A stretch of DNA of 64,000 nucleotides from UBA987 sp002292105 (lineage in GTDB: Bacteria; Bacteroidota; Bacteroidia; NS11-12g; UBA9320): the NCBI GenBank assembly GCA_943846675.1, contig OX044357.1, forward strand, positions 2,232,001 through 2,296,000, given 5' to 3'. Below, one piece after another: positions 26,091 to 34,539 of this stretch (its first letter is position 1; the number at the start of each line of letters is the position of its first letter). The position numbers and the translations under genes were made by a program. Under the pieces are notes generated by a model. It saw only the letters and a program-made list of their open reading frames with translations, was not told the DNA's origin and ran no database searches.

Positions 26091-27338
26091 GTGAAAGTTA
26101 CAAGTAAAGTAAAATCGTACCTCATAGCAATCGCATTGCTGTCATCAACTCAAATGACCTTCGCTCAAGGAGGTTTACAAACTGATCAAAACCTTCTTGG
26201 TCAGCTGAATACCATTACAACGGCCGTTCCATTCCTTACAATCACACCTGATGCGCGCGCAGCGGGTATGGGAGACATAGGAGTAGCAACGTCGCCAGAC
26301 GCCAATGGTCTTCATTGGAATCCGGGGAAAATGGCCTTTATCGAAGAAGATGCTGGATTGTCTTTGGGTGCAGCTCCTTGGCTTAAGCGTTTGGTACCTG
26401 ACATTTGGTTCTACTATTTATCTGGATATGCCAAAGTAGGCGATAAAAAACGTGGAACCGTTGCAGCGTCTTTACGATACTTTAGTTTAGGTAGTATCCA
26501 ATTCACTGACGAATCTGGAAACCCTACTGGTAATGATGAACCAAAAGAATTCTCTTTTGATGTATCATACTCTTTGCAGTTATCTAAAAAGTTCTCTCTG
26601 GGAATTGCTACACGCTATATTAATAGTCGTCTAATTTCTAAAAGGTTAACTGGCGCAAATATTCGTCCAGGACAAGCAGTTGCTGGTGATATTGGAGCCT
26701 ACTATAAAGATGAGATTAAAATCCAAGACAGAGATTGGAAATGGGCGGTTGGTGCGAGTATCACCAACATGGGTTCAAAAATAACTTACACCAATGATGC
26801 AAACAGAGATTTCATTCCTGTGAACTTGCGTATCGGTACATATTGGGAAACAGAAATTGACGAACACAATAAGATTGGTTTTGGGATTGACCTTAACAAG
26901 TTAATGGTACCAACTCCACAACCTATTTATCTTCAGAATACCGGAGGTCAAGACTCTGTTTTTGATGATGGTTCTAGATTGATTGTTGGATGGGAAACTT
27001 CAGATGCACCTCCAATTACGGGTATGTTTCAATCATTTGGTGATGCACCAGGTGGCATCAGAGAAGAACTTAAGGAATTCATTACGAATGTTGGAATGGA
27101 ATACTGGTATGACGAAAGCTTTGCCATTAGAGCTGGTTACTTTCATGAAGCAGAAACGAAAGGTGGAAGAAAGTATCTTACTTTAGGTGCTGGTATTCAC
27201 TACAACGTTTTCGGTTTAGACATTTCATACCTCATGCCATTTAAAACACAACATCCACTTCAAAACACCATTAGGTTTACTTTATTATTTGACATGGATG
27301 CATTCTCGAAGCAGAATTCAACTTCTACAACGCGATAA
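26091..27338 (+). CDS. porV: Type IX secretion outer-membrane shuttle protein PorV (LptO)
   Basis: A FadL-like outer-membrane beta-barrel that carries substrates from the SprA translocon to PorU. The product (415 residues from GTG 26091) has a signal peptide ending TQMTFAQ, the typical start LLGQLNTITTAVPFLTITPDARAAG (in part: TPDARAAGMGDIGVAT) and SPDANGLHWNPGKMAF, and a C-terminal amphipathic strand. The open frame extends upstream to TTG 26058, but that codon is inside the promoter element and would bury the signal peptide, so GTG 26091 is preferred. Followed by a strong terminator. Confidence 0.94.
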   Translation: MKVTSKVKSYLIAIALLSSTQMTFAQGGLQTDQNLLGQLNTITTAVPFLTITPDARAAGMGDIGVATSPDANGLHWNPGKMAFIEEDAGLSLGAAPWLKRLVPDIWFYYLSGYAKVGDKKRGTVAASLRYFSLGSIQFTDESGNPTGNDEPKEFSFDVSYSLQLSKKFSLGIATRYINSRLISKRLTGANIRPGQAVAGDIGAYYKDEIKIQDRDWKWAVGASITNMGSKITYTNDANRDFIPVNLRIGTYWETEIDEHNKIGFGIDLNKLMVPTPQPIYLQNTGGQDSVFDDGSRLIVGWETSDAPPITGMFQSFGDAPGGIREELKEFITNVGMEYWYDESFAIRAGYFHEAETKGGRKYLTLGAGIHYNVFGLDISYLMPFKTQHPLQNTIRFTLLFDMDAFSKQNSTSTTR

Positions 27339-27352
27339 AAAAAAGAACTTAC

Positions 27353-27386
27353 AAAAAAAGGCCTCGTGAATCACGAGGCCTTTTTT
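27353..27386 (+). terminator. Bidirectional terminator between porV and lon
   Basis: An 11-bp stem (AAGGCCTCGTG / CACGAGGCCTT) with loop AAT, flanked by A7 on one side and T6 on the other, between convergent genes. Confidence 0.92.
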
Positions 27387-27400
27387 ATTGTCCGTTTCTT

Positions 27401-29863
27401 CTATTTCTTGGTCTCAACGTCCCAAGTTTTATGATTGTCTACTTTATCGTTTGTTAAAGCAACATCCAATACGTTCAACATATTTTTAACGTAATGAAAG
27501 TTCAAGTCCTTCACGTATTGTGCAGGGATATCTTGAATATCTTTTCTATTCGTTTCAGATAAAACAATATCCTGAATTCCAGCACGTTTAGCCGCCAGAA
27601 TTTTTTCCTTTATCCCGCCAACCGGAAGTACTTTCCCTCTCAAAGTGATTTCACCTGTCATGGCCAAATGTGATTTCACCTTGCGTTGTGTTATCATACT
27701 TGCCAAAGACGTCAATATCGTTATTCCTGCAGAAGGTCCATCTTTAGGCACTGCCCCTGCCGGGAAGTGAATATGAAAATCGTACTGATCAAAAACGTGG
27801 TAGTCAATATCCAAATAGTCACTATTGGCTTTTAAATAGGTTAACGCCGTTATCGCAGATTCCTTCATAACGTCGCCTAGCTGCCCTGTTAAGGTAAGTT
27901 TACCTTTGCCCTTAGTCATTGAACTTTCTACAAACAGAATCTCACCACCAACAGACGTCCAAGCCAAACCAGTGACAACACCCGCAGTATCATTGTTTTG
28001 ATATTGTTCTTTTTCGATTCTTTGATTCCCCAAAATTGTTACCACATCTTTAGCGGTAATCTTTGATGACATCTCTTCCTTGCCCACTATTTGCTTAGCT
28101 CTAAATCGTGCCAATGAGGCAACCTTTTTCTCTAATCCACGAACACCACTTTCACGTGTATACTCGTCAACTATTTTACCCAATATGGCATCCGACAATT
28201 TGAACTGATTTGATTTTAGTCCATGTTCTTTGCGTTGTTTTGGGACCAAATATTTCTTAGCAATTTCGATCTTTTCTTCCTGCGTATAGCCGTTGATCTC
28301 AATGATTTCCATTCTATCTAAAAGCGCAGGCTGTATGGTATCAAGGCGGTTTGCCGTTGCCACAAACATGATCTTAGATAAATCGTAATCAATATCTACA
28401 TAGTTATCATGGAAAGAATTGTTTTGCTCTGGGTCTAGTATCTCAAGTAAAGCTGAAGAAGGATCACCTCTAAAGTCGTTACCGATTTTGTCAATCTCAT
28501 CTAGCACAAAAATTGGATTTGATGTTTGCGCTTTTTTAAGGGACTGAATAATGCGACCTGGCATAGCACCAATGTATGTCTTTCTATGTCCTCGCAGTTC
28601 GGCTTCATCATGTAAACCACCAAGCGACATACGCACATACTTTCTGCCGACTGCCTTTGCAATTGACTTACCAAGCGATGTTTTACCAACTCCTGGAGGG
28701 CCGTATAAGCAAAGTATAGGACTCTTCATGTCCCCCTTAAGCTTCAAGACAGCCAAGTATTCTAAAATTCTATCCTTAACTTTTTCTAAGCCAAAATGAT
28801 CTGCATCTAACGTTTTCTTCGCTCTTGCAATATCAAAGTTGTCTTTTGAATACGTATTCCACGGAAGCTCAAGCAATAACTCAACATAGTTTAAACTAAC
28901 TGAATAATCTGGCGCCGCTGGATTGGTTCGTTGAAGTTTATCAAGCTCTTTAAAAAATATTTTAGACACAGACTCAGGCCAGTCTTTGTGCTTCCCTTTT
29001 AACCTTAAGTTCTCTACTTCCTTGTCTGGTGATTCCTGTCCTAATTCTTCTTGAATTGCACGAATTTGCTGGTGCAGAAAATACTCACGTTGTTGTTTGT
29101 CTAAATCTACCTTTACCTTAGACTGAATTTGTGTCTTCAGTTCAAGCATTTGCAACTCCTTGGTTAGGTGCTGCAAGACTTCTTCGGCCTTTTGCGGTAG
29201 ACTTTTCAACTCCAAAATAGTTTGCTTCTCGTCAATCCCTACATTGAGGTTCGACGCGATGAAGTTTATTAGGAAATTGGGGCTATCAATGTTCTTAAGT
29301 GCAAAATTGGCTTCCGTCGGTATATTCGGCGACAGTTCTACAATTTGCGTAGCCATTTCTTTGACCGAACTCAATAATGCATTAAAGTTCTTATCCGCCT
29401 TGTATTGCTCTTCAGGCTCAGAAACTACACGTGCTTTAAAGTAAGGTTCAGTAGCTGAAAATTCAGCAATCTTAAACTTTCGTTTCCCTTGAATAATGGC
29501 TGTTGTATTGCCGTCAGGCATGCGAATCATCTTCACAATGTGCGCCATTGTGCCTATGGTGTGTAAGTCCCCAATCGAAGGGTCCTCAATTTTGGCATCT
29601 TTCTGCGAAACAACTCCAATTGTTTTAGTGGATTTGTACGCATCTTTTATAAGCTTAATTGATTTGTCTCTACCAAGTGTGATAGGAAATATCACGCCTG
29701 GGAAAAGAACCGTGTTCCTTAAGGGTAACACCGGCAGCTCATCAGGAAATTCTTCTTTATTTATTTCGTTTTCCTCATCTTGGGTCATTAGCGTAACGAA
29801 ACCAGGGTTGTCGATGTCGTCGTCATTCTCCAAGTGGAAGTAACCATTCGTTTTGTCAAACAT
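27401..29863 (-). CDS. lon: ATP-dependent protease Lon
   Basis: Cytoplasmic AAA+ serine protease that degrades damaged and regulatory proteins. About 820 residues in the bacterial LonA layout: N-terminal substrate-binding domain (ELPVLPLRNTVLFPGVIFPI), coiled-coil middle, AAA+ module with Walker A GPPGVGKTSLGKS and Walker B IFVLDEIDKIG, and the proteolytic domain with the Ser-Lys dyad (PKDGPSAGIT, and Lys in GGIKEKILAAKRAG). The first 35 residues are an acidic Bacteroidota-type extension. TTG 29869 opens the frame, but ATG 29863 two codons later is the likelier start. Confidence 0.97.
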   Translation of the reverse strand: MFDKTNGYFHLENDDDIDNPGFVTLMTQDEENEINKEEFPDELPVLPLRNTVLFPGVIFPITLGRDKSIKLIKDAYKSTKTIGVVSQKDAKIEDPSIGDLHTIGTMAHIVKMIRMPDGNTTAIIQGKRKFKIAEFSATEPYFKARVVSEPEEQYKADKNFNALLSSVKEMATQIVELSPNIPTEANFALKNIDSPNFLINFIASNLNVGIDEKQTILELKSLPQKAEEVLQHLTKELQMLELKTQIQSKVKVDLDKQQREYFLHQQIRAIQEELGQESPDKEVENLRLKGKHKDWPESVSKIFFKELDKLQRTNPAAPDYSVSLNYVELLLELPWNTYSKDNFDIARAKKTLDADHFGLEKVKDRILEYLAVLKLKGDMKSPILCLYGPPGVGKTSLGKSIAKAVGRKYVRMSLGGLHDEAELRGHRKTYIGAMPGRIIQSLKKAQTSNPIFVLDEIDKIGNDFRGDPSSALLEILDPEQNNSFHDNYVDIDYDLSKIMFVATANRLDTIQPALLDRMEIIEINGYTQEEKIEIAKKYLVPKQRKEHGLKSNQFKLSDAILGKIVDEYTRESGVRGLEKKVASLARFRAKQIVGKEEMSSKITAKDVVTILGNQRIEKEQYQNNDTAGVVTGLAWTSVGGEILFVESSMTKGKGKLTLTGQLGDVMKESAITALTYLKANSDYLDIDYHVFDQYDFHIHFPAGAVPKDGPSAGITILTSLASMITQRKVKSHLAMTGEITLRGKVLPVGGIKEKILAAKRAGIQDIVLSETNRKDIQDIPAQYVKDLNFHYVKNMLNVLDVALTNDKVDNHKTWDVETKK

Positions 29864-29927
29864 TGTCAATGTGTCAGATTAAATCTTATTCTAATTGGTA
29901 TTATCAATTGACAATTGTCGTGCCAAG

Positions 29928-31766
29928 CTACTGGAACAGTTTTCCTCTGGCGGCAAACCATCGGAACAAAATAAAACTCACTACACCTGTAATGCCATAA
30001 AGAAGAGCCGAATTCCATTCTTGAAAGATTACCTTACCGCTGCAAAATAACAAGCTATACACCATAATAACACCCGCTAACCAAGCACCTGACAACCAAC
30101 GCATTGGTGTATTGTCTGGACTTCCAAAACGCCCCCAAACCCCAGTAGGCTTAACCTTATTGTAGAAGGCTTGAAGCTTATCTGTATCTGTTGGTTTAGT
30201 CAAATAGGTAACAATTAACCAAGCCACAGTGGTGATACCCACAGAGAACAAAACCCCATTGGCAAAATCATAATACCAAATGTCTTTGGTTAGTTCGTCG
30301 AGGGTTTTCACAGTGGTTGTTATCTGACTTTCGAATATGAATCGTTTGAACTGAATGTATCCATACGCGACGAAAGGTGCTATTGTGGCAGTTATTTCAC
30401 TCCATACATTAATTCTATGCCAAAACCAGCGTAAAATGAGTACAAGACCTAAGCCACTCCCACATTGAAAAATAAACTCCCAAACGCCTGTTATTGTGGT
30501 GATTTGCGTAGTGACCATCAACCCAAAAGCCATAATTATAAAGGTTCCAATTCGGCTCGCTTTTACAAGCTTCTTGTTGTCTAAAGGTTTGTCTGTACTG
30601 GACTGTCTCCTGTCCTTTAAAGGTACATACAAATCGTTTATCAAATAACTAGCACCCCAATTCAATTGTGTCGATATGGTACTCATGTAAGCCCCAAGGA
30701 AAGCGACCAATAACATCCCGCGTAATCCTGTGGGTAGAAAATCTTTCATGGCCATTACGTAACCCAACTTTTGATCTGCCGGACTCAAATCAGGATAAAG
30801 GACTAACGCCGCCAATGCGACAATAATCCAAGGCCAAGGTCTTAAACAGAAGTGGGCAATTTGAAAAAAAAGTGTTGCAAAAACCGAGTTCTTTTCGTCT
30901 TTGGCCGCCATTATGCGCTGTGCAACATAACCACCGCCGCCAGGCTCAGCGCCAGGGTACCAGCTACTCCACCATAGTACGCCTACATAGGTTAAAAATG
31001 TTGTCAGTGTAAGCGTGAGTTGTTTACCCGCATTCATAACACCTCCTACCCCATCAGCTCCATCGCCAATTGAAGGAAATAACTTAAATGCAGAAGGCGG
31101 CAACTTTTCTTTTAAGCCGGTTATCCCACCTACTTTCTCGCTTTGTAAAACCAAAATGGCCAGAATGATACAGCCAAGAATAGCAATGACAAATTGTACC
31201 GCATCCGTCACGGCTATGCCTTTCAATCCTGAGATGGACGAATAAGCAAAAACAAACACCATTGCGGCTGCCGTAATGAGATAAAGATTGGTGCCTTCAA
31301 CGCCAAAAAACACTTGGATAAGCGCCATAAAAGCGAGGTTAACCCATGCAATGATCATGGCGTTGATAAACAAACCAAGGTATACGGCCTTAAAGCTTCT
31401 CAAAAACTTAGCGGCTTTGCCACTATACCTGATATTGATAAATTCTACTTCGGTAAGTACACCAGACCTTCGCCAAAGACGTGTAAAAAAAATGGTTGTC
31501 AGCAATCCACCCGACAAGGCATTCCACCATAACCAGTTTTTGGCTACACCACCTTGAGCAACAAGCTCTGTAACCGCCAAAGGCGTATCGGCAGCAAAAG
31601 TTGTTGCCACCATGCTTAAACCAGCCAAATACCACGGCAAATTTCTTCCACCCAGAAAGAACCCAGTCAACCCAGATTCACCCAATTGTTTGTAACGAAA
31701 ACTTATACCAATTGAGAGAGCGAAAAAGGCTCCTATAATCAGCCAATCTATCCAACTTAAAACCAT
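29928..31766 (-). CDS. Sodium:solute symporter family protein
   Basis: A 612-residue inner-membrane protein with 13 or more hydrophobic helices, of the SSS family (LeuT fold). Recognisable elements are the N-terminal WLIIGAFFALSIGISFRY, GFFLGGRNLPWYLAGLSMVA (the family motif FFLGGRxxxWxxxGxSxxAT), YSSISGLKGIAVTDAVQFV and GAYMSTISTQLNWGASYLI, which carries the Ser/Thr residues of the Na2 site. Substrate unknown: the family takes up sugars, amino acids, nucleosides, vitamins or anions with Na+. Apparently a single-gene unit between lon and a divergent lipoprotein gene. Confidence 0.92.
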   Translation of the reverse strand: MVLSWIDWLIIGAFFALSIGISFRYKQLGESGLTGFFLGGRNLPWYLAGLSMVATTFAADTPLAVTELVAQGGVAKNWLWWNALSGGLLTTIFFTRLWRRSGVLTEVEFINIRYSGKAAKFLRSFKAVYLGLFINAMIIAWVNLAFMALIQVFFGVEGTNLYLITAAAMVFVFAYSSISGLKGIAVTDAVQFVIAILGCIILAILVLQSEKVGGITGLKEKLPPSAFKLFPSIGDGADGVGGVMNAGKQLTLTLTTFLTYVGVLWWSSWYPGAEPGGGGYVAQRIMAAKDEKNSVFATLFFQIAHFCLRPWPWIIVALAALVLYPDLSPADQKLGYVMAMKDFLPTGLRGMLLVAFLGAYMSTISTQLNWGASYLINDLYVPLKDRRQSSTDKPLDNKKLVKASRIGTFIIMAFGLMVTTQITTITGVWEFIFQCGSGLGLVLILRWFWHRINVWSEITATIAPFVAYGYIQFKRFIFESQITTTVKTLDELTKDIWYYDFANGVLFSVGITTVAWLIVTYLTKPTDTDKLQAFYNKVKPTGVWGRFGSPDNTPMRWLSGAWLAGVIMVYSLLFCSGKVIFQEWNSALLYGITGVVSFILFRWFAARGKLFQ

Positions 31767-31825
31767 GACGCTTGTAATAAAAAGGTAAGTTTGGGCAATT
31801 ACTTATTTTTTTCTTGAGTGAAATG

Positions 31826-31833
31826 TATCTTTG
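31826..31833 (+). promoter_or_regulatory. -7 element (TATCTTTG) of the lipoprotein gene
   Basis: Exact TAnnTTTG, 24 nt before ATG 31858. Confidence 0.6.
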
Positions 31834-31857
31834 CTCAAAACTTATAGACAATAGATA

Positions 31858-32754
31858 ATGAAAAACGTAAAATTCAAACTGTTAGTTGGTCTTTTAGCAG
31901 TAAGTGCATTAACATTCAATTCTTGTACAGACGACACTGTTGGAGATCCAGCAGGACCAAAATTAAACTTCCTTGCCGGTGCGGGGTATACTTCGGCTGA
32001 TGGTGATATTGTATCAGGATCAGACTTCACTGTAGGATTAAATGCATCTCACTCTTCAAAAATTGAAACATTAACAATTACCAAAAGTGTTGACGGTGGT
32101 ACGCAGGTTGCACCTTTAAATTGCACACTATGTGATACTACATTTAATTCAGAATCATTTGAAGTAGATTTCACAGGTACAGTTGAAAACAAACCAGGAA
32201 CAGAAACTTGGTTCTTTACAGTTGCTGACAAAGATGGTAACTCAACAACGGAATCAATTACTTTTAACAGAACAGCAGTACCAAAGGCAGTTAGAAAAAT
32301 TGACATCACTTTAGGAAATCAAAATTCTAGTAACGTTGGATCGACTTTAAACATGACCGACATGTCGGTTAACTTGTTGGCAGCAGCAAGAGGTGCTTCT
32401 GAGAACATGGACTTAATTTATATTGTTGACGGAAATGGTTCATCATATTTCGGCGCTCCAAGTTCTGACGACATTAATACATTCTTAAAGACTTCTGATT
32501 GGACAACTAGAAACGCAACAAAAATTCGTCAAACAAATATCACTGTTGGACAATTCAGCTCAATGAGCGACTCTAAAGAGTTGTTGGCTGAGTTTACAAG
32601 TAGCGCAGCTACTACGCAGTATACAGAAATCAAATCTGGAGACGTGTTGTTTGTGAGCCCAGTAAGTGCTTCAGGAAAATTTGCCTTGGTAAAAGTAAGC
32701 TCTATCGGAGTTGACAATACCATTTCTCTCGAAATCTTAGTTGAGGACGATTAG
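31858..32754 (+). CDS. Uncharacterised surface lipoprotein with Ig-like region
   Basis: A 298-residue lipoprotein: signal peptide FKLLVGLLAVSALTFNSC with acylated Cys23, followed by TDD. The mature protein is Thr/Ser-rich and predicted to be all-beta. Residues ~45-140 (SGSDFTVGLNASHSSKIETL to WFFTVADKDGNSTTESITF) look like an Ig/PKD-like fold. Residues ~145-298 contain a second domain with LLAAARGASENMDLIYIVDG and SGDVLFVSPVSASGKFALVK, a pattern seen in Bacteroidota DUF-type surface lipoproteins. Function unknown. It has its own promoter and terminator and A+T-rich codon choice like highly expressed neighbours. Confidence 0.8.
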   Translation: MKNVKFKLLVGLLAVSALTFNSCTDDTVGDPAGPKLNFLAGAGYTSADGDIVSGSDFTVGLNASHSSKIETLTITKSVDGGTQVAPLNCTLCDTTFNSESFEVDFTGTVENKPGTETWFFTVADKDGNSTTESITFNRTAVPKAVRKIDITLGNQNSSNVGSTLNMTDMSVNLLAAARGASENMDLIYIVDGNGSSYFGAPSSDDINTFLKTSDWTTRNATKIRQTNITVGQFSSMSDSKELLAEFTSSAATTQYTEIKSGDVLFVSPVSASGKFALVKVSSIGVDNTISLEILVEDD

Positions 32755-32774
32755 GAATTTATTTATAAAATTGG

Positions 32775-32808
32775 AAAGACCGATGATTGCTCATCGGTCT
32801 TTTTTTTG
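32775..32808 (+). terminator. Terminator after the lipoprotein gene
   Basis: A 12-bp stem (AAAGACCGATGA / TCATCGGTCTTT) with loop TTGC and T-run, 20 nt after the stop at 32754 and just before pfkA. Confidence 0.92.
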
Positions 32809-32820
32809 CTTATTTGTACA

Positions 32821-33804
32821 GTGAGTAACGAAATAAAAAGAATAGGGGTATTTACTTCAGGAGGAGACGCTCCTGGGATGAATGCCGCGATACGCGCAGT
32901 TGTCCGAACAGCAGCGTATAGCAATATAGATGTGTATGGTATTCGACGTGGGTATCAGGGCATGATTGACAATGACTTTGTTGAATTAAAATCTAGATCG
33001 GTAGCCAATATTATTCAATCTGGCGGGACGGTTCTAAAAACAGCCCGGTGCGATGATTTTCGAACACCCGAAGGTCGTGCTTTAGCAGCCAAACACTTAA
33101 GAGATCAACAAATAGATGCATTGGTATGCATTGGCGGTAATGGCTCCTACACTGGAGCTATGAAGTTGTACGAAGAACATCGTATCCCAACGATTGGCTT
33201 ACCTGGCACCATTGATAATGATTTATACGGTACTGACTTCACCATAGGTTACGACACAGCCATTAACACGGCGTGCGATGCAATCGACAAAATTAGAGAT
33301 ACCGCAGGATCGCACAATCGCGTGTTTTTGGTTGAAGTTATGGGTAGAGATGCAGGATTTATTGCCCTAGCTGTAGGAATATCGGGTGGAGCAGAGGCAA
33401 TTTTTATCCCCGAACAAAAAGGGGAAATGACACACCTAATGGATCATTTCAAAAATACCGCAAGAAGAACCAAATCTTTTTCGATTGTTGTTGTTGCAGA
33501 AGGCGATAGGCAAGGCGGAGCCTTGGCCATTCAAGAAAGGTTAGAAACGGAGTTTAACGATATTGATGTACGAACGACAATTCTTGGCCATATTCAAAGA
33601 GGTGGCAGTCCAACGGCTAGAGACAGAGTATTAGCCAGCCAATTGGGATATGAGGCTGTTGAGGCATTAAGAAAAGGAGAGGTTTCTAAAGCTGTTGGTA
33701 TAGTTGGAGGAGAAGTCGTTTTAACAGATTTTGAAGTGGCAATTGGAAAATCAAAACAGGTTAATCCTGACTTGATAAGAATGGCCGAAATCCTAGCCAA
33801 CTAA
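32821..33804 (+). CDS. pfkA: ATP-dependent 6-phosphofructokinase
   Basis: Phosphorylates fructose 6-phosphate in glycolysis. The 327-residue protein has the family sites: IGVFTSGGDAPGMNAAIRAV (ATP site, GGDAPG), CIGGNGSYTGA with GGNGS (ATP/Mg), GLPGTIDNDLYGTDFTIGYD (catalytic Asp in TIDND), VMGRDAGF and ILGHIQRGGSPTARDR. Gly rather than Asp in GGNGS (GGDGS in many) fits ATP-dependent bacterial enzymes. The frame opens at TTG 32806 within the T-run of a terminator; GTG 32821 (SNEIKRIGVF) is the better start. Convergent with the aminotransferase gene, 12-nt overlap. Confidence 0.95.
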   Translation: MSNEIKRIGVFTSGGDAPGMNAAIRAVVRTAAYSNIDVYGIRRGYQGMIDNDFVELKSRSVANIIQSGGTVLKTARCDDFRTPEGRALAAKHLRDQQIDALVCIGGNGSYTGAMKLYEEHRIPTIGLPGTIDNDLYGTDFTIGYDTAINTACDAIDKIRDTAGSHNRVFLVEVMGRDAGFIALAVGISGGAEAIFIPEQKGEMTHLMDHFKNTARRTKSFSIVVVAEGDRQGGALAIQERLETEFNDIDVRTTILGHIQRGGSPTARDRVLASQLGYEAVEALRKGEVSKAVGIVGGEVVLTDFEVAIGKSKQVNPDLIRMAEILAN

Positions 33805-34539
33805 TTCAGCAACAGTAATACCTGTAGCCGCATTGGTTAAAATTATTGTATTCGCTTGCGCAATATCTTGAAGACGAATAGACGTAAATTCAACACTTAA
33901 GGCTTTAGCAATATACCTTTGATAAACGCCTTGAACTGGTCCGTGCTGTTCAGCAACGCCATACCACTTGTTCGCTTTTTTTATCAGAATGTTGCTAGAA
34001 AGGGCTTCGCAGATTAACCCCTTATCGTTTAGCAAAATGACATCGTCCAAATCTGATTGGTTTTTTAGATATAATCCAGCTTTTACAAACAAGAGCGCTG
34101 AAGTCGACTTTAACCCAGATAGCACATTTGCTGATTTGGTTATTTCCTCATATATGCCAATTCGGATCGGCTGTCTTGATGACAGCACCTGCTCGACTTG
34201 TTCGAGGTTGAGTACAAAGGAACCAGACCGCTCAGGCACCGGTCTATACCTATAAGTGAGACCAACGTCACACGACTCAGGTATATAGGTTCCGCCGCCC
34301 TCCCTGAAAAAGTCTAACCGAACAATGTCGTTCCCTTTAGGTTGATTTTGAAGGATTTCCGTTTTTAAGCTATCAAACGTTGACGCGTCTGGCCATGTGA
34401 ACTGTAGCAATGCGCCTGCCTTTTTTGCCCGGTCTAGATGAAGAGACCACAAAGGAATATCGTTGTTGATTATGCGCATGGTTTCGAAAAAACCATCGCC
34501 ATACAAGAAGCCACGATTAAAATTGTTTACACTAGCCAT
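33793..34539 (-). CDS. Class IV aminotransferase (aminodeoxychorismate lyase-like)
   Basis: A 248-residue PLP enzyme of fold type IV: NFNRGFLYGDGFFETMRI near the N-terminus, a central Lys in EEITKSANVLSGLKSTSAL, DDVILLNDKGLICEALSSNI (E of the PLP-binding region) and TIILTNAATGITVAELVG at the end. The size and opening motif favour the PabC group (4-aminobenzoate for folate) over branched-chain or D-amino acid aminotransferases, but the substrate is not certain. ATG 34539 is chosen over TTG 34554; it overlaps the end of the nucleoside transporter gene by 8 nt, suggesting coupled translation. Its 3' end overlaps pfkA by 12 nt. Confidence 0.82.
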   Translation of the reverse strand: MASVNNFNRGFLYGDGFFETMRIINNDIPLWSLHLDRAKKAGALLQFTWPDASTFDSLKTEILQNQPKGNDIVRLDFFREGGGTYIPESCDVGLTYRYRPVPERSGSFVLNLEQVEQVLSSRQPIRIGIYEEITKSANVLSGLKSTSALLFVKAGLYLKNQSDLDDVILLNDKGLICEALSSNILIKKANKWYGVAEQHGPVQGVYQRYIAKALSVEFTSIRLQDIAQANTIILTNAATGITVAELVG

